NCBI RefSeq assembly: GCF_050947875.1
Contig: NW_027460416.1
Location: forward strand, 19,523 to 83,522
Reading direction: 5' to 3'
Origin: Dermacentor variabilis
Taxonomy: Eukaryota > Arthropoda > Arachnida > Ixodida > Ixodidae
Length of the DNA stretch: 64,000 nucleotides
The first letter of the stretch is position 1; every line of letters starts with the position of its first letter. This document shows positions 1 to 10,984 of the stretch, in pieces. Both the position numbers and the translations under genes were made by a program. Below the pieces are notes generated by a model. It searched no databases. It worked only from the letters and a program-made list of their open reading frames with translations, and was not told where the DNA came from.

Positions 1-8
1 CGTTTTAA

Positions 9-22
9 GCATGCGCATGCAT
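9..22. other. 14 nt alternating purine-pyrimidine run with double GCATGC
   Basis: GCATGCGCATGCAT contains two adjacent GCATGC palindromes and an overlapping ATGCAT. It alternates purine and pyrimidine throughout. With the boxes at 68-73 and 128-133 it gives a GCATGC palindrome at roughly 60 bp spacing along the array. Confidence 0.7.
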
Positions 23-23
23 C

Positions 24-56
24 TTTTGGTAGACGCGGACGCAGTTTTCTGCAAAA
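24..56. repeat. Degenerate dyad and GCAG-TTTT-CTGC mini-hairpin in sub-repeat A
   Basis: TTTTGGTAGA (24-33) faces TTCTGCAAAA (47-56), the counterpart of the B and C arms. Pairing needs a one-base bulge because A lost a C in the right arm. Inside it, GCAGTTTTCTGC (41-52) is a perfect 4 bp stem with a T4 loop. Sporadic changes (TTTTCAGC at about 36564, 59104 and 60536; TTTTCTGG at 4526, 5779 and 29407) break this small stem. Confidence 0.55.
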
Positions 57-69
57 CCACACGATAGGC

Positions 70-77
70 ATGCAAAT
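70..77 (+). other. ATGCAAAT octamer motif in sub-repeat B
   Basis: The octamer matches the POU/Oct-type octamer consensus known from animals. It is present in most monomers, so it occurs hundreds of times across the window. It is lost in the ten CGCATGCATGCGG copies. Since the host is unknown and the motif overlaps the GCATGC box shared by all sub-repeats, the match may be incidental. Confidence 0.35.
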
Positions 78-83
78 GGTGCT

Positions 84-116
84 TTTGGCAGAACGCGCGC
101 GTGGATTTCTACCAAA
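84..116. repeat. Inverted repeat (dyad) in sub-repeat B
   Basis: TTTGGCAGAA (84-93) and TTCTACCAAA (107-116) are reverse complements over 10 bp with one mismatch (C89 against A111), around a 13 nt spacer that contains the (CG)4 tract. The arrangement recurs in essentially every monomer and corresponds to the dyads in A and C. It could form a hairpin or cruciform or be a two-fold protein site; function is unknown. Confidence 0.75.
93..103. other. (CG)4 alternating tract, Z-DNA-prone
   Basis: ACGCGCGCGTG is an 11 nt strictly alternating purine-pyrimidine run with four CpG steps, the best class of Z-forming sequence. It lies in the spacer of the B dyad in each monomer. The CGCGCGTGTGG allele keeps the alternation (CG to TG), so Z-potential is preserved even in variants. 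Confidence 0.6.
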
Positions 117-145
117 CAACGTGAAAAGCATGCCGATGCTGCTCT

Positions 146-177
146 TTTTAGCACCCGCACATGGATTTGTGCCAAAA
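146..177. repeat. Inverted repeat (dyad) in sub-repeat C
   Basis: TTTTAGCAC (146-154) and GTGCCAAAA (169-177) are complementary over 9 bp except A150/C173, around a 14 nt spacer. It sits at the same place in its sub-repeat as the B dyad. Copies carrying AACAT or GACAT in the left arm lose most of the stem, so only the AGCAC class keeps it. Confidence 0.7.
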
Positions 178-185
178 CGCGTTTT
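174..185. other. 12 bp perfect palindrome AAAACGCGTTTT at the C/A junction
   Basis: The sequence is its own reverse complement and is centred on ACGCGT. It recurs once per 179 bp in copies with CCAAAACGCG. Copies with CCAAAGCGCG keep a shorter GCGC core. A subset at 56.9, 58.5, 61.9 and 62.8 kb has AAAAAGCGTTTTT. It is a candidate symmetric protein-binding or conformational site; no known factor is assigned. Confidence 0.8.
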
Positions 186-3100
186 TAGCATGCACATGCA
201 TCTTTTGGTAGACGCGGACGCAGTTTTCTGCAAAACCACACGATATGCATGCAAATGGTGCTTTTGGCAGAACGCGCGTGTGGATTTCTACCAAACGACG
301 TGAAAAGCATGCCGATGCTGCTCTTTTTAGCACCCGCACATGGATTTGTGCCAAAACGCGTTTTAAGCATGCGCATGCATCTTTTGGTAGACGCGGACGC
401 AGTTTTCTGCAAAACCACACGATATGCATGCAAATGGTGCTTTTGGCAGAACGCGCGCGTGGATTTCTACCAAACGACGTGAAAAGCATGCCGATGCTGC
501 TCTTTTTAGCACCCGCACATGGATTTGTGCCAAAACGCGTTTTTAGCATGCACATGCATCTTTTGGTAGGCGCGGACGCAGTTTTCTGCAAAACCACACG
601 ATATGCATGCAAATGGTGCTTTTGGCAGAACGCGCGTGTGGATTTCTACCAAACGACGTGAAAAGCATGCCGATGCTGCTCTTTTTAGCACCCGCACATG
701 GATTTGTGCCAAAACGCGTTTTAAGCATGCGCATGCATCTTTTGGTAGACGCGGACGCAGTTTTCTGCAAAACCACACGGTATGCATGCAAATGGTGCTT
801 TTGGCAGAACGCGCGCGTGGATTTCTACCAAACGACGTGAAAAGCATGCCGATGCTGCTCTTTTTAACATCCGCACATGGATTTGTGCCAAAACGCGTTT
901 TAGGCATGCGCATGCATCTTTTGGTAGACGCGGACGCAGTTTTCTGCAAAACCACACGATATGCATGCAAATGGTGCTTTTGGCAGAACGCGCGCGTGGA
1001 TTTCTACCAAACGACGTGAAAAGCATGCCGATGCTGCTCTTTTTAACATCCGCACATGGATTTGTGCCAAAGCGCGTTTTAAGCATGCGCATGCATCTTT
1101 TGGTAGACGCGGACGCAGTTTTCTGCAAAACCACACGATACGCATGCATGCGGTGCTTTTGGCAGAACGCGCGCGTGGATTTCTACCAAACGACGTGAAA
1201 AGCATGCCGATGCTGCTCTTTTTAGCACCCGCACATGGATTTGTGCCAAAACGCGTTTTTAGCATGCACATGCATCTTTTGGTAGACGCGGACGCAGTTT
1301 TCTGCAAAACCACACGATATGCATGCAAATGGTGCTTTTGGCAGAACGCGCGTGTGGATTTCTACCAAACGACGTGAAAAGCATGCCGATGCTGCTCTTT
1401 TTAGCACCCGCACATGGATTTGTGCCAAAACGCGTTTTAAGCATGCGCATGCATCTTTTGGTAGACGCGGACGCAGTTTTCTGCAAAACCACACGGTATG
1501 CATGCAAATGGTGCTTTTGGCAGAACGCGCGCGTGGATTTCTACCAAACGACGTGAAAAGCATGCCGATGCTGCTCTTTTTAACATCCGCACATGGATTT
1601 GTGCCAAAACGCGTTTTAAGCATGCGCATGCATCTTTTGGTAGACGCGGACGCAGTTTTCTGCAAAACCACACGATATGCATGCAAATGGTGCTTTTGGC
1701 AGAACGCGCGCGTGGATTTCTACCAAACGACGTGAAAAGCATGCCGATGCTGCTCTTTTTAACATCCGCACATGAATTTGTGCCAAAGCGCGTTTTAAGC
1801 ATGCGCATGCATCTTTTGGTAGACGCGGACGCAGTTTTCTGCAAAACCACACGATAGGCATGCAAATGGTGCTTTTGGCAGAACGCGCGCGTGGATTTCT
1901 ACCAAACGACGTGAAAAGCATGCCGATGCTGCTCTTTTTAGCACCCGCACATGGATTTGTGCCAAAACGCGTTTTTAGCATGCACATGCATCTTTTGGTA
2001 GACGCGGACGCAGTTTTCTGCAAAACCACACGATAGGCATGCAAATGGTGCTTTTGGTAGAACGCGCGCGTGGATTTCTACCAAACGACGTGAAAAGCAT
2101 GCCGATGCTGCTCTTTTTAGCACCCGCACATGGATTTGTGCCAAAACGCGTTTTTAGCATGCACATGCATCTTTTGGTAGACGCGGACGCAGTTTTCTGC
2201 AAAACCACACGATATGCATGCAAATGGTGCTTTTGGCAGAACGCGCGTGTGGATTTCTACCAAACGACGTGAAAAGCATGCCGATGCTGCTCTTTTTAAC
2301 ATCCGTACATGGATTTGTGCCAAAACGCGTTTTAAGCATGCGCATGCATCTTTTGGTAGGCGCGGACGCAGTTTTCTGCAAAACCACACGATATGCATGC
2401 AAATGGTGCTTTTGGCAGAACGCGCGTGTGGATTTCTACCAAACGACGTGAAAAGCATGCCGATGCTGCTCTTTTTAGCACCCGCACATGGATTTGTGCC
2501 AAAACGCGTTTTTAGCATGCGCATGCATCTTTTGGTAGACGCGGACGCAGTTTTCTGCAAAACCACACGATATGCATGCAAATGGTGCTTTTGGCAGAAC
2601 GCGCGTGTGGATTTCTACCAAACGACGTGAAAAGCATGCCGATGCTGCTCTTTTTAACATCCGCACATGGATTTGTGCCAAAGCGCGTTTTAAGCATGCG
2701 CATGCATCTTTTGGTAGACGCGGACGCAGTTTTCTGCAAAACCACACGATATGCATGCAAATGGTGCTTTTGGCAGAACGCGCGTGTGGATTTCTACCAA
2801 ACGACGTGAAAAGCATGCCGATGCTGCTCTTTTTAGCACCCGCACATGGATTTGTGCCAAAACGCGTTTTAAGCATGCGCATGCATCTTTTGGTAGACGC
2901 GGACGCAGTTTTCTGCAAAACCACACGATATGCATGCAAATGGTGCTTTTGGCAGAACGCGCGCGTGGATTTCTACCAAACGACGTGAAAAGCATGCCGA
3001 TGCTGCTCTTTTTGACATCCGCACATGGATTTGTGCCAAAGCGCGTTTTAAGCATGCGCATGCATCTTTTGGTAGACGCGGACGCAGTTTTCTGCAAAAC

Positions 3101-4003
3101 CACACGATAGGCATGCAAATGGTGCTTTTGGCAGAACGCGCGTGTGGATTTCTACCAAACGACATGAAAAGCATGCCGATGCTGCTCTTTTTAGCACCCG
3201 CACATGGATTTGTGCCAAAACGCGTTTTAAGCATGCGCATGCATCTTTTGGTAGACGCGGACGCAGTTTTCTGCAAAACCACACGATATGCATGCAAATG
3301 GTGCTTTTGGCAGAACGCGCGCGTGGATTTCTACCAAACGACGTGAAAAGCATGCCGATGCTGCTCTTTTTAACATCCGCACATGGATTTGTGCCAAAAC
3401 GCGTTTTAAGCATGCGCATGCATCTTTTGGTAGACGCGGACGCAGTTTTCTGCAAAACCACACGATAGGCATGCAAATGGTGCTTTTGGCAGAACGCGTG
3501 CGTGGATTTCTACCAAACGACGTGAAAAGCATGCCGATGCTGCTCTTTTTAGCACCCGCACATGGATTTGTGCCAAAACGCGTTTTTAGCATGCACATGC
3601 ATCTTTTGGTAGACGCGGACGCAGTTTTCTGCAAAACCACACGATATGCATGCAAATGGTGCTTTTGGCAGAACGCGCGTGTGGATTTCTACCAAACGAC
3701 GTGAAAAGCATGCCGATGCTGCTCTTTTTAGCACCCGCACATGGATTTGTGCCAAAACGCGTTTTAAGCATGCGCATGCATCTTTTGGTAGACGCGGACG
3801 CAGTTTTCTGCAAAACCACACGATATGCATGCAAATGGTGCTTTTGGCAGAACGCGCGCGTGGATTTCTACCAAACGACGTGAAAAGCATGCCGATGCTG
3901 CTCTTTTTAGCACCCGCACATGGATTTGTGCCAAAACGCGTTTTTAGCATGCACATGCATCTTTTGGTAGGCGCGGACGCAGTTTTCTGCAAAACCACAC
4001 GAT

Positions 4004-5963
4004 ATGCATGCAAATGGTGCTTTTGGCAGAACGCGCGTGTGGATTTCTACCAAACGACGTGAAAAGCATGCCGATGCTGCTCTTTTTAGCACCCGCACAT
4101 GGATTTGTGCCAAAACGCGTTTTAAGCATGCGCATGCATCTTTTGGTAGACGCGGACGCAGTTTTCTGCAAAACCACACGATATGCATGCAAATGGTGCT
4201 TTTGGCAGAACGCGCGCGTGGATTTCTACCAAACGACGTGAAAAGCATGCCGATGCTGCTCTTTTTAACATCCGCACATGGATTTGTGCCAAAGCGCGTT
4301 TTAAGCATGCGCATGCATCTTTTGGTAGACGCGGACGCAGTTTTCTGCAAAACCACACGATAGGCATGCAAATGGTGCTTTTGGCAGAACGCGCGTGTGG
4401 ATTTCTACCAAACGACGTGACAAGCATGCCGATGCTGCTCTTTTTAGCACCCGCACATGGATTTGTGCCAAAACGCGTTTTAAGCATGCGCATGCATCTT
4501 TTGGTAGACGCGGACGCAGTTTTCTGGAAAACCACACGATAGGCATGCAAATGGTGCTTTTGGCAGAACGCGCGCGTGGATTTCTACCAAACGACGTGAA
4601 AAGCATGCCGATGCTGCTCTTTTTAGCACCCGCACATGGATTTGTGCCAAAACGCGTTTTTAGCATGCACATGCATCTTTTGGTAGGCGCGGACGCAGTT
4701 TTCTGCAAAACCACACGATATGCATTCAAATGGTGCTTTTGCCAGAACGCGCGCGTGGATTTCTACCAAACGACGTGAAAAGCATGCCGATGCTGCTCTT
4801 TTTAACATCCGCACATGGATTTGTGCCAAAGCGCGTTTTAAGCATGCGCATGCATCTTTTGGTAGACGCGGACGCAGTTTTCTGCAAAACCACACGATAG
4901 GCATGCAAATGGTGCTTTTGGCAGAACGCGCGTGTGGATTTCTACCAAACGACGTGAAAAGCATGCCGATGCTGCTCTTTTTAGCACCCGCACATGGATT
5001 TGTGCCAAAACGCGTTTTAAGCATGCGCATGCACCTTTTGGTAGACGCGGACGCAGTTTTCTGCAAAACCACACGATAGGCATGCAAATGGTGCTTTTGG
5101 CAGAACGCGCGCGTGGATTTCTACCAAACGACGTAAAAAGCATGCCGATGCTGCTCTTTTTAGCACCCGCCCATGGATTTGTGCCAAAACGCGTTTTAAG
5201 CATGCGCATGCATCTTTTGGTAGGCGCGGACGCAGTTTTCTGCAAAACCACACGATATGCATGCAAATGGTGCTTTTGGCAGAACGCGCGTGTGGATTTC
5301 TACCAAACGACGTGAAAAGCATGCCGATGCTGCTCTTTTTAGCACCCGCACATGGATTTGTGCCAAAACGCGTTTTAAGCATGCGCATGCATCTTTTGGT
5401 AGACGCGGACGCAGTTTTCTGCAAAACCACACGATATGCATGCAAATGGTGCTTTTGGCAGAACGCGCGCGTGGATTTCTACCAAACGACGTGAAAAGCA
5501 TGCCGATGCTGCTCTTTTTAACATCCGCACATGGATTTGTGCCAAAGCGCATTTTAAGCATGCGCATGCATCTTTTGGTAGACGCGGACGCAGTTTTCTG
5601 CAAAACCACACGATAGGCATGCAAATGGTGCTTTTGGCAGAACGCGCGTGTGGATTTCTACCAAACGACGTGAAAAGCATGCCGATGCTGCTCTTTTTAG
5701 CACCCGCACATGGATTTGTGCCAAAACGCGTTTTAAGCATGCGCATGCATCTTTTGGTAGACGCGGACGCAGTTTTCTGGAAAACCACACGATAGGCATG
5801 CAAATGGTGCTTTTGGCAGAACGCGCGCGTGGATGTCTACCAAACGACGTGAAAAGCATGCCGATGCTGCTCTTTTTAGCACCCGCACATGGATTTGTGC
5901 CAAAACGCGTTTTTAGCATGCACATGCATCTTTTGGTAGGCGCGGACGCAGTTTTCTGCAAAA
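4004..5963 (+). repeat. 7-monomer (1,253 bp) duplication
   Basis: Segments about 4004-4710 and 5257-5963 match at an offset of 1,253 bp (7 x 179). They share the rare TTTTCTGGAAAACC allele (about 4526 and 5779) and GGTAGGCGCGG (about 4683 and 5936). Private differences such as GACGTGACAAGC near 4422 show divergence after duplication. Confidence 0.8.
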
Positions 5964-7046
5964 CCACACGATATGCATGCAAATGGTGCTTTTGGCAGAA
6001 CGCGCGTGTGGATTTCCACCAAACGACGTGAAAAGCATGCCGATGCTGCTCTTTTTAGCACCCGCACATGGATTTGTGCCAAAACGCGTTTTAAGTATGC
6101 GCATGCATCTTTTGGTAGACGCGGACGCAGTTTTCTGCAAAACCACACGATAGGCATGCAAATGGTGCTTTTGGCAGAACGCGCGCGTGGATTTCTACCA
6201 AACGACGTGAAAAGCATGCCGATGCTGCTCTTTTTAGCACCCGCACATGGATTTGTGCCAAAACGCGTTTTTAGCATGCACATGCATCTTTTGGTAGGCG
6301 CGGACGCAGTTTTCTGCAAAACCACACGATATGCATGCAAATGGTGCTTTTGGCAGAACGCGCGTGTGGATTTCTACCAAACGACGTGAAAAGCATGCCG
6401 ATGCTGCTCTTTTTAGCACCCGCACATGGATTTGTGCCAAAACGCGTTTTAAGCATGCGCATGCATCTTTTGGTAGACGCGGACGCAGTTTTCTGCAAAA
6501 CCACACGATAGGCATGCAAATGGTGCTTTTGGCAGAACGCGCGCGTGGATTTCTACCAAACGACGTGAAAATCATGCCGATGGTGCTCTTTTTAGCACCC
6601 GCACATGAATTTGTGCCAAAACGCGTTTTTAGCATGCACATGCATCTTTTGGTAGACGCGGACGCAGTTTTCTGCAAAACCACACGATATGCATGCAAAT
6701 GGTGGTTTTGGCAGAACGCGCGTGTGGATTTCTACCAAACGACGTGAAAAGCATGCCGATGCTGCTCTTTTTAGCACCCGCACATGGATTTGTGCCAAAA
6801 CGCGTTTTAAGCATGCGCATGCATCTTTTGGTAGACGCGGACGCAGTTTTCTGCAAAACCACACGATATGCATGCAAATGGTGCTTTTGGCAGAACGCGC
6901 GCGTGGATTTCTACCAAACGACGTGAAAAGCATGCCGATGCTGCTCTTTTTAACATCCGCACATGGATTTGTGCCAAAGCGCGTTTTAAGCATGCGCATG
7001 CATCTTTTGGTAGACGCGGACGCAGTTTTCTGCAAAACCACACGAT

Positions 7047-9374
7047 ATGCATGCAAATGGTGCTTTTGGCAGAACGCGCGTGTGGATTTCTACCAAACGA
7101 CGTGAAAAGCATGCCGATGCTGCCCTTTTTAGCACCCGCACATGGATTTGTGCCAAAACGCGTTTTAAGCATGCGCATGCATCTTTTGGTAGACGCGGAC
7201 GCAGTTTTCTGCAAAACCACACGATATGCATGCAAATGGTGCTTTTGGCAGAACGCGCGTGTGGATTTCTACCAAACGACGTGAAAAGCATGCCGATGCT
7301 GCCCTTTTTAGCACCCGCACATGGATTTGTGCCAAAACGCGTTTTAAGCATGCGCATGCATCTTTTGGTAGACGCGGACGCAGTTTTCTGCAAAACCGCA
7401 CGATATGCATTCAAATGGTGCTTTTGGCAGAACGCGCGCGTGGATTTCTACCAAACGACGTGAAAAGCATGCCGATGCTGCTCTTTTTAACATCCGCACA
7501 TGGATTTGTGCCAAAGCGCATTTTAAGCATGCGCATGCATCTTTTGGTAGACGCGGACGCAGTTTTCTGCAAAACCACACGATATGCATGCAAATGGTGC
7601 TTTTGGCAGAACGCGCGCGTGGATTTCTACCAAACGACGTGAAAAGCATGCCGATGCTGCTCTTTTTGACATCCGCACATGGATTTGTGCCAAAGCGCGT
7701 TTTAAGCATGCGCATGCATCTTTTGGTAGACGCGGACGCAGTTTTCTGCAAAACCACACGCTAGGCATGCAAATGGTGCTTTTGGCAGAACGCGCGTGTG
7801 GATTTCTACCAAACGACGTGAAAAGCATGCCGATGCTGCTCTTTTTAGCACCCGCACATGGATTTGTGCCAAAACGCGTTTTAAGCATGCGCATGCATCT
7901 TTTGGTAGACGCGGACGCAGTTTTCTGCAAAACCACACGATATGCATGCAAATGGTGCTTTTGGCAGAACGCGCGTGTGGATTTCTACCAAACGACGTGA
8001 AAAGCATGCCGATGCTGCCCTTTTTAGCACCCGCACATGGATTTGTGCCAAAACGCGTTTTAAGCATGCGCATGCATCTTTTGGTAGACGCGGACGCAGT
8101 TTTCTGCAAAACCGCACGATATGCATTCAAATGGTGCTTTTGGCAGAACGCGCGCGTGGATTTCTACCAAACGACGTGAAAAGCATGCCGATGCTGCTCT
8201 TTTTAACATCCACACATGGATTTGTGCCAAAGCGCGTTTTAAGCATGCGCATGCATCTTTTGGTAGACGCGGACGCAGTTTTCTGCAAAACCACACGATA
8301 GGCATGCAAATGGTGCTTTTGGCAGAACGCGCGTGTGGATTTCTACCAAACGACGTGAAAAGCATGCCGATGCTGCTCTTTTTAGCACCCGCACATGGAT
8401 TTGTGCCAAAACGCGTTTTAAGCATGCGCATGCATCTTTTGGTAGACGCGGACGCAGTTTTCTGCAAAACCACACGATAGGCATGCAAATGGTGCTTTTG
8501 GCAGAACGCGCGCGTGGATTTCTACCAAACGACGTGAAAAGCATGCCGATGCTGCTCTTTTTAGCACCCGCACATGGATTTGTGCCAAAGCGCGTTTTAA
8601 GCATGCGCATGCATCTTTTGGTAGGCGCGGACGCAGTTTTCTGCAAAACCACACGATATGCATGCAAATGGTGCTTTTGGCAGAACGCGCGTGTGGATTT
8701 CTACCAAACGACGTGAAAAGCATGCCGATGCTGCTCTTTTTAGCACCCGCACATGGATTTGTGCCAAAACGCGTTTTAAGCATGCGCATGCATCTTTTGG
8801 TAGACGCGGACGCAGTTTTCTGCAAAACCACACGATATGCATGCAAATGGTGCTTTTGGCAGAACGCGCGTGTGGATTTCTACCAAGCGACGTGAAAAGC
8901 ATGCCGATGCTGCCCTTTTTAGCACCCGCACATGGATTTGTGCCAAAACGCGTTTTAAGCATGCGCATGCATGTTTTGGTAGACGCGGACGCAGTTTTCT
9001 GCAAAACCACACGATATGCATGCAAATGGTGCTTTTGGCAGAACGCGCGTGTGGATTTCTACCAAACGACGTGAAAAGCATGCCGATGCTGCCCTTTTTA
9101 GCACCCGCACATGGATTTGTGCCAAAACGCGTTTTAAGCATGCGCATGCATCTTTTGGTAGACGCGGACGCAGTTTTCTGCAAAACCGCACGATATGCAT
9201 TCAAATGGTGCTTTTGGCAGAACGCGCGCGTGGATTTCTACCAAACGACGTGAAAAGCATGCCGATGCTGCTCTTTTTAACATCCGCACATGGATTTGTG
9301 CCAAAGCGCGTTTTAAGCATGCGCATGCATCTTTTGGTAGACGCGGACGCAGTTTTCTGCAAAACCACACGATA
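7047..9374 (+). repeat. 4-mer and 6-mer repeats marked by CTGCCC and CATTCAAAT alleles
   Basis: The rare C allele GCTGCCCTTTTT occurs near 7123, 7302, 8018, 8913 and 9092. The linked pair ACCGCACGAT + GCATTCAAATGG occurs near 7395, 8111 and 9185, at spacings of 716 (4 units) and 1,074 (6 units). This records recent local unequal exchanges in the segment. Confidence 0.8.
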
Positions 9375-10984
9375 GGCATGCAAATGGTGCTTTTGGCAGA
9401 ACGCGCGTGTGGATTTCTACCAAACGACGTGAAAAGCATGCCGATGCTGCTCTTTTTAGCACCCGCACATGGATTTGTGCCAAAACGCGTTTTAAGCATG
9501 CGCATGCATCTTTTGGTAGACGCGGACGCAGTTTTCTGCAAAACCACACGATAGGCATGCAAATGGTGCTTTTGGCAGAACGCGCGCGTGGATTTCTACC
9601 AAACGACGTGAAAAGCATGCCGATGCTGCTCTTTTTAGCACCCGCACATGGATTTGTGCCAAAACGCGTTTTTAGCATGCACATGCATCTTTTGGTAGAC
9701 GCGGACGCAGTTTTCTGCAAAACCACACGATATGCATGCAAATGGTGCTTTTGGCAGAACGCGCGTGTGGATTTCTACCAAACGACGTGAAAAGCATGCC
9801 GATGCTGCTCTTTTTAGCACCCGCACATGGATTTGTGCCAAAACGCGTTTTAAGCATGCGCATGCATCTTTTGGTAGACGCGGACGCAGTTTTCTGCAAA
9901 ACCACACGATATGCATGCAAATGGTGCTTTTGGCAGAACGCGCGCGTGGATTTCTACCAAACGACGTGAAAAGCATGCCGATGCTGCTCTTTTTAACATC
10001 CGCACATGGATTTGTGCCAAAGCGCGTTTTAAGCATGCGCATGCATCTTTTGGTAGACGCGGACGCAGTTTTCTGCAAAACCACACGATATGCATGCAAA
10101 TGGTGCTTTTGGCAGAACGCGCGTGTGGATTTCTACCAAACGACGTGAAAAGCATGCCGATGCTGCTCTTTTTAACATCCCCACATGGATTTGTGCCAAA
10201 ACGCGTTTTAAGCATGCGCATGCATCTTTTGGTAGACGCGGACGCAGTTTTCTGCAAAACCACACGATATGCATGCAAATGGTGCTTTTGGCAGAACGCG
10301 CGCGTGGATTTCTACCAAACGACGTGAAAAGCATGCCGATGCTGCTCTTTTAAACATCCGCACATGGATTTGTGCCAAAGCGCGTTTTAAGCATGCGCAT
10401 GCATCTTTTGGTAGACGCGGACGCAGTTTTCTGCAAAACCACACGATAGGCATGCAAATGGTGCTTTTGGCAGAACGCTCGCGTGGATTTCTACCAAACG
10501 ACGTGAAAAGCATGCCGATGCTGCTCTTTTTAGCACCCGCACAAGGATTTGTGCCAAAACGCGTTTTAAGCATGCGCATGCATCTTTTGGTAGACGCGGA
10601 CGCAGTTTTCTGCAAAACCACACGATATGCATGCAAATGGTGCTTTTGGCAGAACGCGCGCGTGCATTTCTACCAAACGACGTGAAAAGCATGCCGATGC
10701 TGCTCTTTTTAACATCCGCACATGGATTTGTGCCAAAGCGCGTTTTAAGCATGCGCATGCATCTTTTGGTAGACGCGGACGCAGTTTTCTGCAAAACCAC
10801 ACGATATGCATGCAAATGGTGCTTTTGGCAGAACGCGCGCGTGGATTTCTACCAAACGACGTCAAAAGCATGCCGATGCTGCTCTTTTTAACATCCGCAC
10901 ATGGATTTGTGCCAAAACGCGTTTTAAGCATGCGCATGCATCTTTTGGTAGACGCGGACGCAGTTTTCTGCAAAACCACACGAT

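Larger units (their letters stand above)
8..66 (+). repeat. Sub-repeat A (59 bp) of the monomer
   Basis: A starts with AGCATGC and, unlike B and C, carries two abutting GCATGC boxes (9-14 and 15-20) followed by ATGCAT. It then has CTTTTGGTAGA (23-33), a CpG-rich GACGCGGACGC stretch and TTCTGCAAAAC (47-57). Aligned with C, whose equivalent is TGCCAAAAC, A reads TGC-AAAAC. A single lost C therefore explains why A is 59 bp and the monomer 179 rather than 180. Two main forms exist through the array: TTTTAAGCATGCGCATG, and TTTTTAGCATGCACATG, which destroys the second GCATGC. Confidence 0.9.
67..126 (+). repeat. Sub-repeat B (60 bp) of the monomer
   Basis: B starts with GGCATGC here; many copies have TGCATGC, and a few CGCATGC. 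The ATGCAAAT octamer overlaps the GCATGC box. It is followed by GCTTTTGGCAGAA, the (CG)4 tract, GGATTTCTACCAAAC and GACGTGAAA. Homology to A and C is clear at the GCATGC box, CTTTTGG/CTTTTTAG and TTCTACCAAA/TTGTGCCAAAA. The main variant is CGCGCGCGTGG against CGCGCGTGTGG, a CpG to TpG change common up to about 53.4 kb and absent beyond it. Confidence 0.9.
1..179 (+). repeat. Representative 179 bp monomer (first complete unit)
   Basis: This unit is used as the reference for motif positions elsewhere in this annotation. It has about 89 G+C of 179 and is made of three related segments, starting at 8 (A), 67 (B) and 127 (C, running to 186). The consensus has 15 CpG dinucleotides. Within it, position 118 is A (CAAACAACG), where nearly all other copies have G (CAAACGACG). 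Diagnostic variable sites of the family are position 7 (A or T) with 15 (G or A), positions 65-67 (the A/B junction), 100 (C or T), 150-154 (AGCAC, AACAT or GACAT) and 177 (A or G). Confidence 0.97.
127..186 (+). repeat. Sub-repeat C (60 bp) of the monomer
   Basis: C starts with AGCATGCCGATGCTGCTC, then has TTTTTAGCACCCGCAC, ATGGATTTGTGCCAAAA and the ACGCGT junction to the next A. Three forms occur: TTAGCACCCGC, TTAACATCCGC and TTGACATCCGC. The latter two often go with CCAAAGCGCG instead of CCAAAACGCG. The linked changes at 151 and 154 remove the GCAC arm that pairs with GTGC (169-172). Rare recombinant forms such as TTAGCATCCGC occur at about 59925 and 61356. Confidence 0.9.
1..4003 (+). repeat. 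Array segment 1: mixed monomers, partly alternating dimers
   Basis: At 1-900 the two A alleles alternate (TTTTAAGC at 1, 359 and 717; TTTTTAGC at 180 and 538), a local 358 bp dimer pattern. It also contains the first CGCATGCATGCGG monomer (1141). The stretch 961-1857 matches 10985-11881 at an offset of exactly 10,024 bp (56 units). Position 2508-2521 carries a recombinant A allele (TTTTTAGC with GCGCATG). No gene is present. Confidence 0.85.

Noticed and set aside
41..52. GCAG-TTTT-CTGC as a transcription terminator
   Set aside because: The stem is only 4 bp and the element is a constant part of a satellite repeat, with no gene upstream.
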